Shown here: one piece after another, positions 1 to 7,467 of the stretch
Position numbering within the stretch: the first letter of the stretch is position 1
Layout of the letters: each line of letters opens with the position of its first letter
DNA from: CAZYZQ01 sp964652075
Lineage (GTDB): Bacteria > Bacillota > Clostridia > Oscillospirales > Oscillospiraceae
Length of the DNA: 12,906 nucleotides
Direction: 5' to 3'
Assembly: GCA_964652075.1 (NCBI GenBank)
Contig: CAZYZQ010000064.1
Coordinates: 1-12,906 of the forward strand
Position numbers and translations under genes: made by a program
The notes under the pieces: model-generated
Seen by the model: only the letters and a program-made list of their open reading frames with translations
What the model was told of the DNA's origin: nothing
The model's database searches: none

Positions 1-938
1 CGAGGCGGGCGACGCTGAGTTGATCGTCCGCGGCGCCACCGAGAACATGACAATGGCGCCGTACGCCGTCCCCACCGCACGTCGGGGCGCCCGCATGGGC
101 AACACCAACATGGTGGACACGATGGTCAACGACGGATTGTGGGATGTATACAACAACTACCACATGGGCACGACCGCTGAGAACATCTGCGACATCTGGG
201 GCATCACCCGCGAGGAGCTGGACGCGTTCGCCGTCAGCTCGCAGAACAAGACCGAAGCGGCGCAGAAGGCCGGCAAGTTTGACGAGGAGATCGTTCCCGT
301 CATGATCAAAAAGAAAAAGGAAATGGTCGAGTTCAAGGTCGACGAGTTCCCGCGTGCAGGCTGCACGATGGAGTCCGTCTCCAAGCTGCGCGGCGCTTTC
401 CCTGTCGGCCCCGAGGGCGTGGAAGACGAGGTTGTCCACACCTTTGAGCCGACCGAGATCCACGAGGACGACGCGCACAAGCATGTGCAGCGTGTCACCG
501 CTGCCAACGCCTCCGGCATCAACGACGGCGCGGNNNNNNNNNNCGGTGGTCGCCGAATCATTCAAACCAATAGCCAAGCTGGTCTCCTGGGGCCAAGGCG
601 GCGTCGACCCGAAGATCATGGGCGTCGGCCCCGTTCCCGCCTCCCGTCAGGCCATGGAGCGCGCGGGCGTCACGATCGACGATATTGATCTTGTCGAGGC
701 CAACGAAGCGTTTGCGGCGCAGTCCATCGCGGTTGCGCGTGAGCTGCACTTTGACATGAGCAAGGTCAACGTCAACGGCGGCGCAATCTCCCTCGGCCAC
801 CCGGTCGGCGCGTCCGGCGCGCGTATCATCGTCACACTGCTGCACGAGATGCAGCGCCGCGACGACGCGAAGCTGGGCCTTGCCACGCTGTGCATCGGCG
901 GCGGCATGGGCGTTGCGACGATTTTTGAGAAGTGCTGA
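1..938 (+). CDS. Acetyl-CoA C-acetyltransferase (thiolase), 5'-partial, interrupted by an assembly gap
   Basis: Condenses two acetyl-CoA to acetoacetyl-CoA, the entry step to butyrate or ketone-body type pathways (known for the family). The reading frame is already open at base 2, so the N-terminus and the first catalytic Cys lie outside the window. Seen: TENMTMAPY, HMGTTAENI and TAANASGINDG before the Ns; after them GVDPKIMG, NEAFAAQS, the GHPVGASG motif with the active-site His, and the CIGGGMG motif with the second catalytic Cys. The frame differs on the two sides of the N run, and about six residues seem to be missing relative to the clostridial thiolase spacing, so the gap is of unknown length rather than a real frameshift. 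A VRGA stretch replaces the usual VAGG before TENM. Stop at 936-938; 41 bp separate it from the CoA-transferase genes with no terminator, so all three are probably one transcript. Biosynthetic thiolase is more likely than degradative because of the neighbours. Confidence 0.93.
534..543. other. Assembly gap (10 Ns)
   Basis: Ten undetermined bases inside the thiolase gene. The coding frame before (codons starting at positions of type 3n+2) and after (type 3n) does not match across a 10-base gap, which fits a default-length scaffold gap. The short stretch after it (VVAESFKPIAK) is also shorter than in known thiolases, so bases next to the gap may be unreliable. Confidence 0.97.
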
Positions 939-965
939 AAACAGACAGAATCAATCATACGTAAG

Positions 966-971
966 AGGAGG
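966..971 (+). promoter_or_regulatory. Ribosome binding site deciding the TTG start of CoA-transferase subunit A
   Basis: AGGAGG followed by 8 bases and TTG at 980. The TTG gives MPRIISFEDAVKLI, which aligns with the start of AtoD-type proteins. The next in-frame ATG lies inside the conserved GGF motif region, so it cannot be the start. Confidence 0.85.
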
Positions 972-979
972 AATTTCCC

Positions 980-1681
980 TTGCCGAGAATTATTTCTTTT
1001 GAAGACGCTGTGAAGCTGATCCCGGACGGCGCAACCGTCATGTTCGGCGGCTTCATGGGTTGCGGCACCCCCCACGACTTCATCGACGTGCTGGCGCAGT
1101 CCGACGTAAAAGATCTGACCATGATCTGCAACGACGCCAGTATGCCCGGCGGCCCCATGGGTGAGGAGCATTACGGCGTTGCCAAGCTCATTCACAACCA
1201 CAAGGTCAAGCGCCTCATTGCCACGCATGTCGGCCTCAACCCCGAGGTCGCGCAGCAGTGCATGAAAGACGGCACGCTGGAAGTTATTCTGGTTCCCCAA
1301 GGCTCTATGGTCGAGATGATCCGCGCCGGCGGCGCGGGCCTCGGCGGCATTCTGACCCCGACCGGTGTCGGCACAATCGTGGAAGACAATCCGCTATGCC
1401 TTGGCCGGCGCAAGATCCGCGGCAAGGATTATCTTCTGATGGACGCGCTCCATGCGGACGTGGCCGTCGTCGCCGGTTCGCAGGTCGATCCGGCCGGCAA
1501 CATCTGGTACCGCGGCAATACTAGCAACTTCAACACCGTCATGGCGACCGCCGCCGACACCGTCATTGTCGAGGCGGAGGAGATCGTGCGTCTGGGCGAC
1601 ATCCGCCCGGAGGACGTGCGCACCCCCGGCATCTTTGTAGATTACGTGGTCAGAGGAGGTAAGAAACGTGGATCGGTCTGA
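980..1681 (+). CDS. atoD: Acetoacetate/butyrate-type CoA-transferase, alpha subunit (AtoD-like)
   Basis: Alpha subunit of a heteromeric family I CoA-transferase that moves CoA between an acyl-CoA and acetoacetate or a short fatty acid. 233 residues, close to the usual 215-235. The CoA-transferase signature DGATVMFGGFMGCGTP is at about residues 16-31; PQGSMVEMIRAGGAGLGG and LTPTGVGT follow, as in E. coli AtoD. TTG start chosen from the AGGAGG 8 bases upstream. The last 14 bases overlap the beta-subunit gene, the usual arrangement for subunits made in equal amounts. The partner thiolase upstream suggests acetoacetyl-CoA as the shared intermediate. Whether the preferred acid is acetoacetate, butyrate or acetate cannot be told from sequence; a 3-oxoadipate or succinyl-CoA:3-ketoacid transferase is a less likely alternative given the AtoD-like motifs. 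Confidence 0.92.
   Translation: MPRIISFEDAVKLIPDGATVMFGGFMGCGTPHDFIDVLAQSDVKDLTMICNDASMPGGPMGEEHYGVAKLIHNHKVKRLIATHVGLNPEVAQQCMKDGTLEVILVPQGSMVEMIRAGGAGLGGILTPTGVGTIVEDNPLCLGRRKIRGKDYLLMDALHADVAVVAGSQVDPAGNIWYRGNTSNFNTVMATAADTVIVEAEEIVRLGDIRPEDVRTPGIFVDYVVRGGKKRGSV
1652..1660 (+). promoter_or_regulatory. Ribosome binding site deciding the GTG start of CoA-transferase subunit B
   Basis: AGAGGAGGT, seven bases before GTG at 1668. It lies inside the end of the alpha-subunit gene and sets the 14-base overlap of the two genes. Confidence 0.85.
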
Positions 1682-2324
1682 GATTAAAACCTTTATTGCT
1701 CGCCGCGTGGCGAAGGAACTGCATGACGGCGATCTGGTCAATCTGGGCATCGGCCTGCCGACCCTGGTTCCCCAGTTTCTTCCGGCAGACGTACATGTGA
1801 CGCTTCAGTCCGAGAACGGCATCGTCGGCACCGCCGCGGTGGACGAGTGGACGCACGCGCCGCTGCACGTGGTGGACGCCGGCGGCTCTCCCGCGGCTGT
1901 GGCACACGGCGGCTGCTTTATCGACTCCGCCATGTCCTTTGCCATGATCCGCGGCGGCCATGTGGACGCTACAATTCTGGGCGGTCTGGAGGTCGACGAG
2001 GAAGGCTCGCTGTCCAACTGGATCATCCCCGGCAAGAAGATGCCCGGCATGGGCGGCGCCATGGACCTTCTGGTCGGCGCCAAGCAGGTCATCGTCGCCA
2101 TGGAGCACACCGCCAAGGGCAACCCCAAGATCCTCAAGCGCTGCCGCCTGCCCTACACCGCTGTCCACTGTGTGAACACGATCATCACCGAGATGGGCGT
2201 GATGAAGATCACAGAAGACGGCATTGTGCTGACGGAGTACAACCCGGAGTTCACCGTCGAGCAGATTCAGGCCGCAACGGAAGCGACCCTGATCATCAGC
2301 CCCGACCTGAAACCCATGGTCTAA
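1668..2324 (+). CDS. atoA: Acetoacetate/butyrate-type CoA-transferase, beta subunit (AtoA-like)
   Basis: Catalytic subunit of the CoA-transferase. The family forms a glutamyl-CoA thioester on the Glu of an SENG motif; here SENG is seen at residues 48-51, so Glu49 is the predicted catalytic residue. Other family blocks: LGIGLPT (26-32), the GGxxDATILGGLEVD stretch and GMGGAMDLL. 218 residues, normal for AtoA/ScoB proteins. GTG start supported by AGAGGAGGT seven bases upstream and by the MDRSEIKTFIARRVAKEL start typical of the family. Stop TAA at 2322-2324 is followed by a strong terminator, so the operon ends here. With the thiolase it links acetyl-CoA to acetoacetate and butyrate metabolism; hydroxybutyryl-CoA dehydrogenase and crotonase are not in the window. 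Confidence 0.93.
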   Translation: MDRSEIKTFIARRVAKELHDGDLVNLGIGLPTLVPQFLPADVHVTLQSENGIVGTAAVDEWTHAPLHVVDAGGSPAAVAHGGCFIDSAMSFAMIRGGHVDATILGGLEVDEEGSLSNWIIPGKKMPGMGGAMDLLVGAKQVIVAMEHTAKGNPKILKRCRLPYTAVHCVNTIITEMGVMKITEDGIVLTEYNPEFTVEQIQAATEATLIISPDLKPMV

Positions 2325-2332
2325 AATTCTAC

Positions 2333-2366
2333 AGCGGCATGGCGAAATCCGCCATGCCGCTTTTTT
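2333..2366 (+). terminator. Rho-independent terminator of the thiolase/CoA-transferase operon
   Basis: Perfect 12-bp stem (2333-2344 with 2350-2361), loop of five bases AAATC, followed by a run of six T. It begins eight bases after the AtoA stop codon and immediately precedes the ribosome site of the next gene. Confidence 0.93.
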
Positions 2367-2378
2367 GAGGGATGCAGG

Positions 2379-2849
2379 ATGTTTTTTCAGACTCAGCGCC
2401 TGTCTGTCCGACCGTTTCAGGCTGAAGACACGGAGGATCTATACGCCGTTCTCTCCGACGCGGCGGTGATGCAATATCTGGAGCTGCCCTTCTCCCGCGC
2501 GCAGGTGGAAGTATTTCTGCAAAAATGTGCGCTCTGCCCTGCGCCTCTCATATGGGCAGTCGTGCTGCGCGAGTCAGGGCGCGTGATCGGTCATCTGATC
2601 TTCCATCCATATGACAGCGCGCAGGAATTCGAACTGGGTTGGGTGCTTGGATCGGCGCACTGGAAGCAGGGCTACGCCACGGAGCTGACGTGCGGCGCGA
2701 TTGCCGAAGCGCGGCGGATGGGGCTGCGCGCGCTGGTTCTGGAATGCGCTCCGGCGCAGCGTGTCACCGCGCAAATTGCCGCGCGATTCGGGTTCCAATC
2801 CGCCGGAGAGGCGGACGGATGCGCCGTTTTCCGTCTGGAGCTTTCCTAA
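2379..2849 (+). CDS. GNAT-family N-acetyltransferase (RimJ/RimL-like)
   Basis: Predicted cytoplasmic acetyltransferase that moves an acetyl group from acetyl-CoA to an amine; substrate unknown. 156 residues, with the Acetyltransf_3 pattern: TQRLSVRPFQAEDTEDLY at the start, IGHLIFHPYD and ELGWVL in the central sheet, HWKQGYATEL (95-103) as the acetyl-CoA pyrophosphate loop, and a final RFGFQ block. The Asn usual in the NxxS..KxGF stretch of RimJ-type enzymes is absent (AQRVTAQIAARFGF). ATG start with GAGGGA 6 bases upstream. It sits 12 bases behind the operon terminator, so it depends on read-through or on an unseen promoter, and ends in a terminator shared with the opposing esterase gene. No functional link to either neighbour is evident. 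Confidence 0.85.
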   Translation: MFFQTQRLSVRPFQAEDTEDLYAVLSDAAVMQYLELPFSRAQVEVFLQKCALCPAPLIWAVVLRESGRVIGHLIFHPYDSAQEFELGWVLGSAHWKQGYATELTCGAIAEARRMGLRALVLECAPAQRVTAQIAARFGFQSAGEADGCAVFRLELS

Positions 2850-2850
2850 A

Positions 2851-2886
2851 AAACCCGCCAGCCGGTGTGTCCGGCTGGCGGTTCTC
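2851..2886. terminator. Bidirectional terminator between GNAT gene and esterase gene
   Basis: 11-bp GC-rich stem (2855-2865 with 2871-2881) and loop TGTGT. On the minus strand the stem is followed by GTTTTTTA, a classic tail, so it terminates the esterase gene well; on the plus strand the tail is weaker (TTCTCATTTT). It fills the 40-bp space between two convergent genes. Confidence 0.88.
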
Positions 2887-2889
2887 ATT

Positions 2890-4296
2890 TTACTTTGTGT
2901 AGGCGTCTCCGGCCAGTTCCTCGGCAGTTGCCGTCTTGGACCAGTCGAAAGCCGATTTCTCATCATCACCATTGCAGGTATCCGTATTGCCGCCCTCGAT
3001 GTTCAGCTCCTGCGCGTTCGGGTTCTGCTTCGTGCAGGGCGCCCATGCGGGCAGGCCCGCGCCGTTCGGGTCGCCGGTCTTGATGAAGTTCGCCCAGTAG
3101 CTGGACATCTGGTCGGCGAGCTTGTAGTCGCCGTCCGTCATCGGACGCCAGCACTTGTCCAGCGAGTCGAAGCAGTACCACAGCTCGGCGGAGTGGAACG
3201 CGCCCCAACTGTCGCCGGGCAGGTGGCGGGTGAAGAAGTAGGCGTAGGCCGGTTTGCGGCCCTGCTCCTCCAGCTTCTCACTGAACGCGATGGCAGCCCT
3301 GTAGATCGGCGCCTTCTCGCCGGAGGCAATCTGCTCCGGCGTGCAGGTCAGGTCGTTCTCCGTCGAGCCGATCATGTAGTCGGCCTGCGCCAGCGCATTC
3401 TGCGCAACCGTCTCATCAATGCCCATGGGCATCACATAACCGTCCACAGTCGGACGCAGGAACAGGCCCGCGCCGCGCTGGAACATCAGCGTCCCCTGCT
3501 TTACGTTGGCCTTAAACAGTTTTTCCGCCGGCAGCGCGCGCAGCTCATCCAGCGTCTTGACGCCGCACAGCTCCATCAGCTCCGCGCCCTCCTCGCAGGC
3601 GCGCGCAAGCGGGCGGTCGTCGTGGAAGCCGCATTGGTAGCCGCCGCCGGACTGCAAAATGGCACGATGGAACAGCCCCCTTGCCAGCGGGGACGAAGCA
3701 AGCGTCTGCACGCTCATGCAGCCCGCAGACTGGCCGAAAATCGTAACGCAGTCCGGGTCGCCACCGAAATCGGCGATGTTTTCCTGCACCCACTGCAGCG
3801 CGGCGATCTGGTCGAGGATGCCGAAGTTGCCGGCCGTCCCCTGCTCCTCGTACAGCTCCTTTGACGCGAAGAACCCAAAGACATTGAGGCGGTAGTTGAT
3901 CGTAACCAGCACAACGCCCTTCTGCGCCAGCGTGTTGGAGTCAAATTCCATCTCCGCGTTGAAGCCGCCGCCAAAGCCACCGCCGTGGATGTAGACAGCG
4001 ACCTGGGCTTTTCCATGGATATCCGGCGTACGGATGTTCAGGTTCAGGCAGTCCTCGGACATGGGCAGGTCGTAGGCGGAGTCGGCGTAAAACTCCTTGA
4101 AATACGGATTCGGCTCCGCGGGCTTGCTCTGAATGCAGCGCGCGCGGGGATGTGCGCACGGCAGGACGCCGGTCCACGCATCGGGCTTCTGCGGCTTTTC
4201 AAAGCGGCCAGCCTTGGCGTAGGGGATGCCGAAGAACAGCTGCACGCCGTCCTGCTCGACGCCGGAGACGACGCCGTATTTGGTTGTCACTTTCAT
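2890..4296 (-). CDS. Type-B carboxylesterase (alpha/beta hydrolase)
   Basis: Hydrolyses carboxylic esters; natural substrate unknown. 468 residues, slightly shorter than pnbA-type esterases. Seen in order: EDCLNLNIRTP (81-91), the oxyanion-hole HGGGF (104-108), the nucleophile block FGGDPDCVTIFGQSAG with Ser190, STEND with the probable acidic residue Glu313, and GAFHSAELWY with His368, a complete Ser-Glu-His triad. No signal peptide is visible, so it is probably cytoplasmic. ATG start with AAGGAGA seven bases upstream. It has its own promoter and a terminator on each side, so it is transcribed alone, although it points the same way as the solute-binding protein gene behind it. A role in removing acyl groups from imported sugars or xenobiotics is only a guess from the neighbourhood. 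Confidence 0.93.
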   Translation of the reverse strand: MKVTTKYGVVSGVEQDGVQLFFGIPYAKAGRFEKPQKPDAWTGVLPCAHPRARCIQSKPAEPNPYFKEFYADSAYDLPMSEDCLNLNIRTPDIHGKAQVAVYIHGGGFGGGFNAEMEFDSNTLAQKGVVLVTINYRLNVFGFFASKELYEEQGTAGNFGILDQIAALQWVQENIADFGGDPDCVTIFGQSAGCMSVQTLASSPLARGLFHRAILQSGGGYQCGFHDDRPLARACEEGAELMELCGVKTLDELRALPAEKLFKANVKQGTLMFQRGAGLFLRPTVDGYVMPMGIDETVAQNALAQADYMIGSTENDLTCTPEQIASGEKAPIYRAAIAFSEKLEEQGRKPAYAYFFTRHLPGDSWGAFHSAELWYCFDSLDKCWRPMTDGDYKLADQMSSYWANFIKTGDPNGAGLPAWAPCTKQNPNAQELNIEGGNTDTCNGDDEKSAFDWSKTATAEELAGDAYTK

Positions 4297-4347
4297 AAAT
4301 AGATCTCCTTCCTGATTTTCAGCGCTGCTTTTTTCTTCTTTTACATT

Positions 4348-4376
4348 ATTATAATTCTCAAGCGCATGAAATGCAA
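4348..4376 (-). promoter_or_regulatory. Putative sigma-A promoter of the carboxylesterase gene
   Basis: On the minus strand TTGCAT (4376-4371), 17-bp spacer, TATAAT (4353-4348). The -10 box is perfect; the -35 box matches only in TTG. It lies about 50 bases before the esterase start codon in an AT-rich stretch. Confidence 0.62.
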
Positions 4377-4404
4377 TTCCGATTTCGTATCATTGCATTA
4401 CATT

Positions 4405-4440
4405 TTAGCAAAAGAAGCGCCGCCGGTGGGCGGCGCTTCT
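4405..4440 (-). terminator. Terminator of the solute-binding protein gene
   Basis: Perfect 12-bp stem (4413-4424 with 4429-4440), loop GGTG. On the minus strand it starts 16 bases after the stop codon and is followed by TTTGCTAAAA, a short broken T tract. The stem is strong but the tail is only fair. Confidence 0.75.
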
Positions 4441-4456
4441 CGCCATTTTAACACAA

Positions 4457-6091
4457 TTACTGCTCTGTTCTCCACGCATCCAGCTGGCTTTGAACGGCGG
4501 CGATATAGGTATCGATCCCGGCAGCCTCGCACTGGGCGATCATCTCGTTCAGGATCCCGTCGCTGTACAGGCCGCAGTTGAGCTGGCTCAGGTACTGGTC
4601 GTTGACGGCTGTCAGGCCCGCAATCTCGTTGGCAAGCTCACGGGTATCGAGTGCAAAGCCAAGGAACGGAGAGACAACCGCATTGTCGTCATCTGCCAGC
4701 GCGACCTCGCGGAAGTCGCCGCCCTGACCGGCCCAAGGCAGCACCAGGAACTGGTTGCCGACGATGAAGTCACCGCCGTGATACGGCACGGATGCTGCGT
4801 CAACGCCCTCCGGGTAGTCCGCTTCGCCGCTCTCCAGTCTTGTCCAGTCGCGGCCCTCCACGCCCCACGCGAGGATCGTCGCAACGTCGGCGTCGGTGTA
4901 AAGCAGATTCAGGAACCTGACCGTCGCCTCCGGCTCCGTGCAGGTGACCGGCACGCCGAGGCCCCAGCCGGTCAGCGCGGAGGTCTTGATCATGCCCTTG
5001 ACAACCGGCAGGCAGACGCTGTCATAGCCGGTGCCGGTGTTCTGCTCAATGCCGATTTCGCCCGTCATCATAACGGAGAACACAACGCCGTCCTTGACAT
5101 AACTCTGGCCCATCTCCTGCTGCGTCGGCGCGTCCGCGTAGACCACGCCATCGTCGTACCACTGCTTGGTGAGCTTCATCACATCGATGTAGCCCTCCTG
5201 CTCGTAGATCGGGGAGACAATCCCGTTCTCATCCACATAGATCAGCTCCGTTGCATCGCCGACGTTGTCAAAAACGAAGCTCTCGGAGAAGTCCGCGCCC
5301 GCAGAAGCACCGTTGTACAGCGTGCCGCTCACATTCAGAACGGTTCTTCCGGCGCCACGCGTGATGGCCGCCATTTCCGGGTAGGCGTCATGAACCGCAT
5401 ACATGATCTCACTGATCTCCGCCCAACTCGAAGCGTTCTCCGCCTTCTCCTCCATGCCCAGCTCCTGCAGCATGTCGCGGCGCATGACGAGATAGTTGTT
5501 GGAAACGTAAGTACGGTAGCAGGGCAGGCCGTAAATGCCCCCGTTGTAGGTAAACGCGCCAAGGTAGTCACCGACAGTCTCCATGAGGCCGGCCGCGTAG
5601 TCCTCCTGCAGGTACGGCGCGATGTCCATCAGCTGGCCGTTGGCATTCAGCGTTGCAAAGCTCGTACCGGGCACGCCGGTCATCCAGACCAGATCCAACG
5701 GGTCGCCCGCCGCGATCTGCATCCCGACCTGCGTCATATACTCGCCGAAATCCAGATATGTAATGTTGATGTGCACGCCGACCTTCTGCTCGGAGATCTC
5801 ATTGATCGCGGCCTCCACGTCCAGCGTGGCATCCTTATTTGCGCCGAGATACAGAAACACGGCGTTGATTTCGGTAATCTCGTCGAACTCCTCCGGCTCT
5901 TCTTCCGTGTCCTCCTCCGGCTCGCCTTCCGGTTCTTCTTCCGGCTCTTCCGGTGTGGTGCCCGGATCTTCGGGCTGTTCCGCCGGGTTGTCCTCCTGCG
6001 GCGCCTCTGTCTTGTTGGAGCAGGCGGCCAGCAGGCAGGCGCACAGGCACACGGTCAGCAGCAGTGCAAGTAGCTTCTTCCAGTTTTTCAT
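4457..6091 (-). CDS. Extracellular solute-binding lipoprotein (sugar ABC type, DUF3502-like C-terminus)
   Basis: Captures a substrate outside the cell for an ABC importer; family resemblance points to oligosaccharides or other sugars, but the ligand cannot be read from sequence. 544 residues. A signal peptide (KNWKK, then a hydrophobic stretch) ends in the lipobox LAAC with Cys24. Residues 31-70 are a low-complexity Glu/Pro linker (such as EEEPEGEPEED), probably a tether across the cell wall. The mature part has the family 1 fold pattern (ITYLDFGEYMTQVGMQIAAGDPLDLV, YNGGIYGLPCYR, GWGLGVPV) and ends with a GLYSDGILNEMIAQCEAAGID region. ATG start with AGGAGG seven bases upstream. Divergent from the ROK regulator, with which it shares a 199-bp intergenic region. 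No permease or ATPase gene of a sugar importer is present, so it works with proteins encoded elsewhere. Confidence 0.9.
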   Translation of the reverse strand: MKNWKKLLALLLTVCLCACLLAACSNKTEAPQEDNPAEQPEDPGTTPEEPEEEPEGEPEEDTEEEPEEFDEITEINAVFLYLGANKDATLDVEAAINEISEQKVGVHINITYLDFGEYMTQVGMQIAAGDPLDLVWMTGVPGTSFATLNANGQLMDIAPYLQEDYAAGLMETVGDYLGAFTYNGGIYGLPCYRTYVSNNYLVMRRDMLQELGMEEKAENASSWAEISEIMYAVHDAYPEMAAITRGAGRTVLNVSGTLYNGASAGADFSESFVFDNVGDATELIYVDENGIVSPIYEQEGYIDVMKLTKQWYDDGVVYADAPTQQEMGQSYVKDGVVFSVMMTGEIGIEQNTGTGYDSVCLPVVKGMIKTSALTGWGLGVPVTCTEPEATVRFLNLLYTDADVATILAWGVEGRDWTRLESGEADYPEGVDAASVPYHGGDFIVGNQFLVLPWAGQGGDFREVALADDDNAVVSPFLGFALDTRELANEIAGLTAVNDQYLSQLNCGLYSDGILNEMIAQCEAAGIDTYIAAVQSQLDAWRTEQ

Positions 6092-6116
6092 GTTTTTTCC
6101 TCCTGATGTCGTTTTT

Positions 6117-6152
6117 GAAAGAATTCTTGAAAGTATTTTATATAATTCTTTC
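6117..6152. promoter_or_regulatory. Inverted repeat, possible operator between solute-binding protein and ROK genes
   Basis: GAAAGAATT at 6117-6125 and its exact complement AATTCTTTC at 6144-6152, 18 bases apart; the first arm is also part of a direct repeat TTGAAAG (6115-6121 and 6127-6133). The interval is AT-rich and contains TATATAAAAT on the minus strand that could serve as the -10 region of the solute-binding protein gene, although no matching -35 is clear. ROK repressors usually bind such palindromes near the genes they control; binding here is inference. Confidence 0.45.
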
Positions 6153-6230
6153 CGCTTTAGAATAGCACATCAGGTTTCCCCTGTCAAGCGTCTTTTTTCG
6201 CAGGTTTTTTTGACTCAATTTGATTTGTGT

Positions 6231-6259
6231 TTGCTTTTTTTACCGCAATCTGCTATACT
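6231..6259 (+). promoter_or_regulatory. Putative promoter of the ROK regulator gene
   Basis: TTGCTT (6231-6236), 17-bp spacer, TATACT (6254-6259) preceded by TGC, giving an extended -10. Transcription would start about 25 bases before the ATG at 6291 and before the GGAGG at 6278-6282. Confidence 0.7.
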
Positions 6260-6290
6260 GTTCCTGTTTTATAAAATGGAGGAAAAAACT

Positions 6291-7463
6291 ATGGCAAGCT
6301 TCTCGATCCAGCACCCGATGCTGCAATACGAAAACGCAACGCGGCGCATCCTGCGCGCTGTCTGGCAAGCCCAGCGCATCACGAAGCTGGAGCTGCAGCA
6401 GTCGCTCGGCCTGAGCCACCCCACGGTGCTTGCGGGTGTGAACCGCCTGTTGGAGTTGGGTATTGTCCGGATGGAGCAGGCGCAGGGAGACACGATGCGC
6501 GGCCGCAAGCCAGCCGCCGTCACCTTTATTGACGACGCCCGGCTCGCCGTGGGCGCGGACGTGGGGGTGCAGACGGTACGTCTTGTTCTGACGGATCTGC
6601 GCTCCAACATCCTGGCCCGGGAGGCCTTTCCCGGCCCCGGGTCGGAAGCCGCACTGCATACTCCGGCCTTTTTGCACCAGTTGAACGACCGCATCAACCA
6701 GTTTGTCGTAGCGCAGCGCGTGCCGGTGGAAAAGCTGCTCGAGCTCGGTCTTTGCCTGCCGGGCCAATTCTCGGACGGCGTCTGGCGCTGCGGCGGCGAA
6801 TCGAGCAATCTCGACGACCTTGCGCACCTGTTCACACTCCCCACGCTCTTTCGTTCCGAATCGGACGCCGCGCCGCTCTCGGAAATCTGGAACAGCGGCA
6901 AATCCCACTGTGCTGTGCTGGGCCTGAACGACACGCTCACCTGCTATGCCGTGTGCCAGGGCTTTCCCGTCAACGGCGGCTACCGGCCGCTCGACGCCGA
7001 CACACCGCCTGTGCCCGGCAGTGTGAACGCCATCGGCCATCTGACACTCTATCCGGGCGGCAGGCCGTGCGCCTGCGGGCGGCACGGCTGTGCCAACCAG
7101 TACTGCGCCGCCGGGGCGCTGCTGGATGCGGCGCATCCCACACTGGCCGCTTTCTTTCAGGCTTTAGAGGGCGGCGACAAAACGTGCATCGGACGGTTCG
7201 ATGCATATCTTGACGCGCTGGCACTGCTGCTTTGCCATGTCGACATGCAATATGGCAGTGAAATTGTACTATCCGGCACGGTTGCAGAATTCCTTGCACC
7301 GCATCTTCCGGCGCTGCGCGAGCGGATGCGCGCGCAGATGGGCGCAGGCAACGCCCCCTCCGGCCCGTTGACACTGGGCAAGCTGCGCAGCTGGGCTGTT
7401 GCTGTCAACGCAGCCATTATCAGTGTCGCCTATTTCTTTGACAGCGATTATTTCGGCGTCTGA
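6291..7463 (+). CDS. ROK-family transcriptional regulator with degenerate kinase site
   Basis: Probable sugar-responsive repressor, 390 residues. An N-terminal winged helix-turn-helix is seen at about residues 14-75 (RILRAVWQAQRITKLELQQ, then SHPTVLAGVNRLLELGIV and a GRKP wing). The ROK domain follows: VGADVGVQTVRLVLTDL, GLCLPGQFSDG, and a cysteine cluster CACGRHGCANQYC preceded by IGH, the zinc site of the family. Sites needed for sugar phosphorylation are changed: ENDANAA becomes ESDAAPL, and the Glu of the ExGH sugar-contact motif is replaced by Ala (VNAIGH). It therefore looks like a DNA-binding sensor and not a kinase. ATG start with GGAGG eight bases upstream and a promoter at 6231. Divergence from a sugar-type binding protein suggests that it controls that gene and perhaps itself. 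Confidence 0.87.
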   Translation: MASFSIQHPMLQYENATRRILRAVWQAQRITKLELQQSLGLSHPTVLAGVNRLLELGIVRMEQAQGDTMRGRKPAAVTFIDDARLAVGADVGVQTVRLVLTDLRSNILAREAFPGPGSEAALHTPAFLHQLNDRINQFVVAQRVPVEKLLELGLCLPGQFSDGVWRCGGESSNLDDLAHLFTLPTLFRSESDAAPLSEIWNSGKSHCAVLGLNDTLTCYAVCQGFPVNGGYRPLDADTPPVPGSVNAIGHLTLYPGGRPCACGRHGCANQYCAAGALLDAAHPTLAAFFQALEGGDKTCIGRFDAYLDALALLLCHVDMQYGSEIVLSGTVAEFLAPHLPALRERMRAQMGAGNAPSGPLTLGKLRSWAVAVNAAIISVAYFFDSDYFGV

Positions 7464-7467
7464 TACT

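Noticed and set aside
2701..3864. 387-codon plus-strand frame overlapping the esterase and GNAT genes
   Set aside because: It crosses the end of one real gene, a terminator, and most of an esterase with a full catalytic triad on the other strand.
4490..6073. Long open frame on the plus strand opposite the solute-binding protein gene
   Set aside because: His/Arg/Val-rich product without recognisable motifs; the opposite strand encodes a lipoprotein with signal peptide, lipobox and ribosome site. It is a mirror frame of GC-rich codon use.
5622..6290. N-terminal extension of the ROK regulator from an upstream start
   Set aside because: The extension is low-complexity Ser-rich and antisense to the lipoprotein gene; the ATG at 6291 has a good ribosome site and promoter and starts right before the helix-turn-helix.
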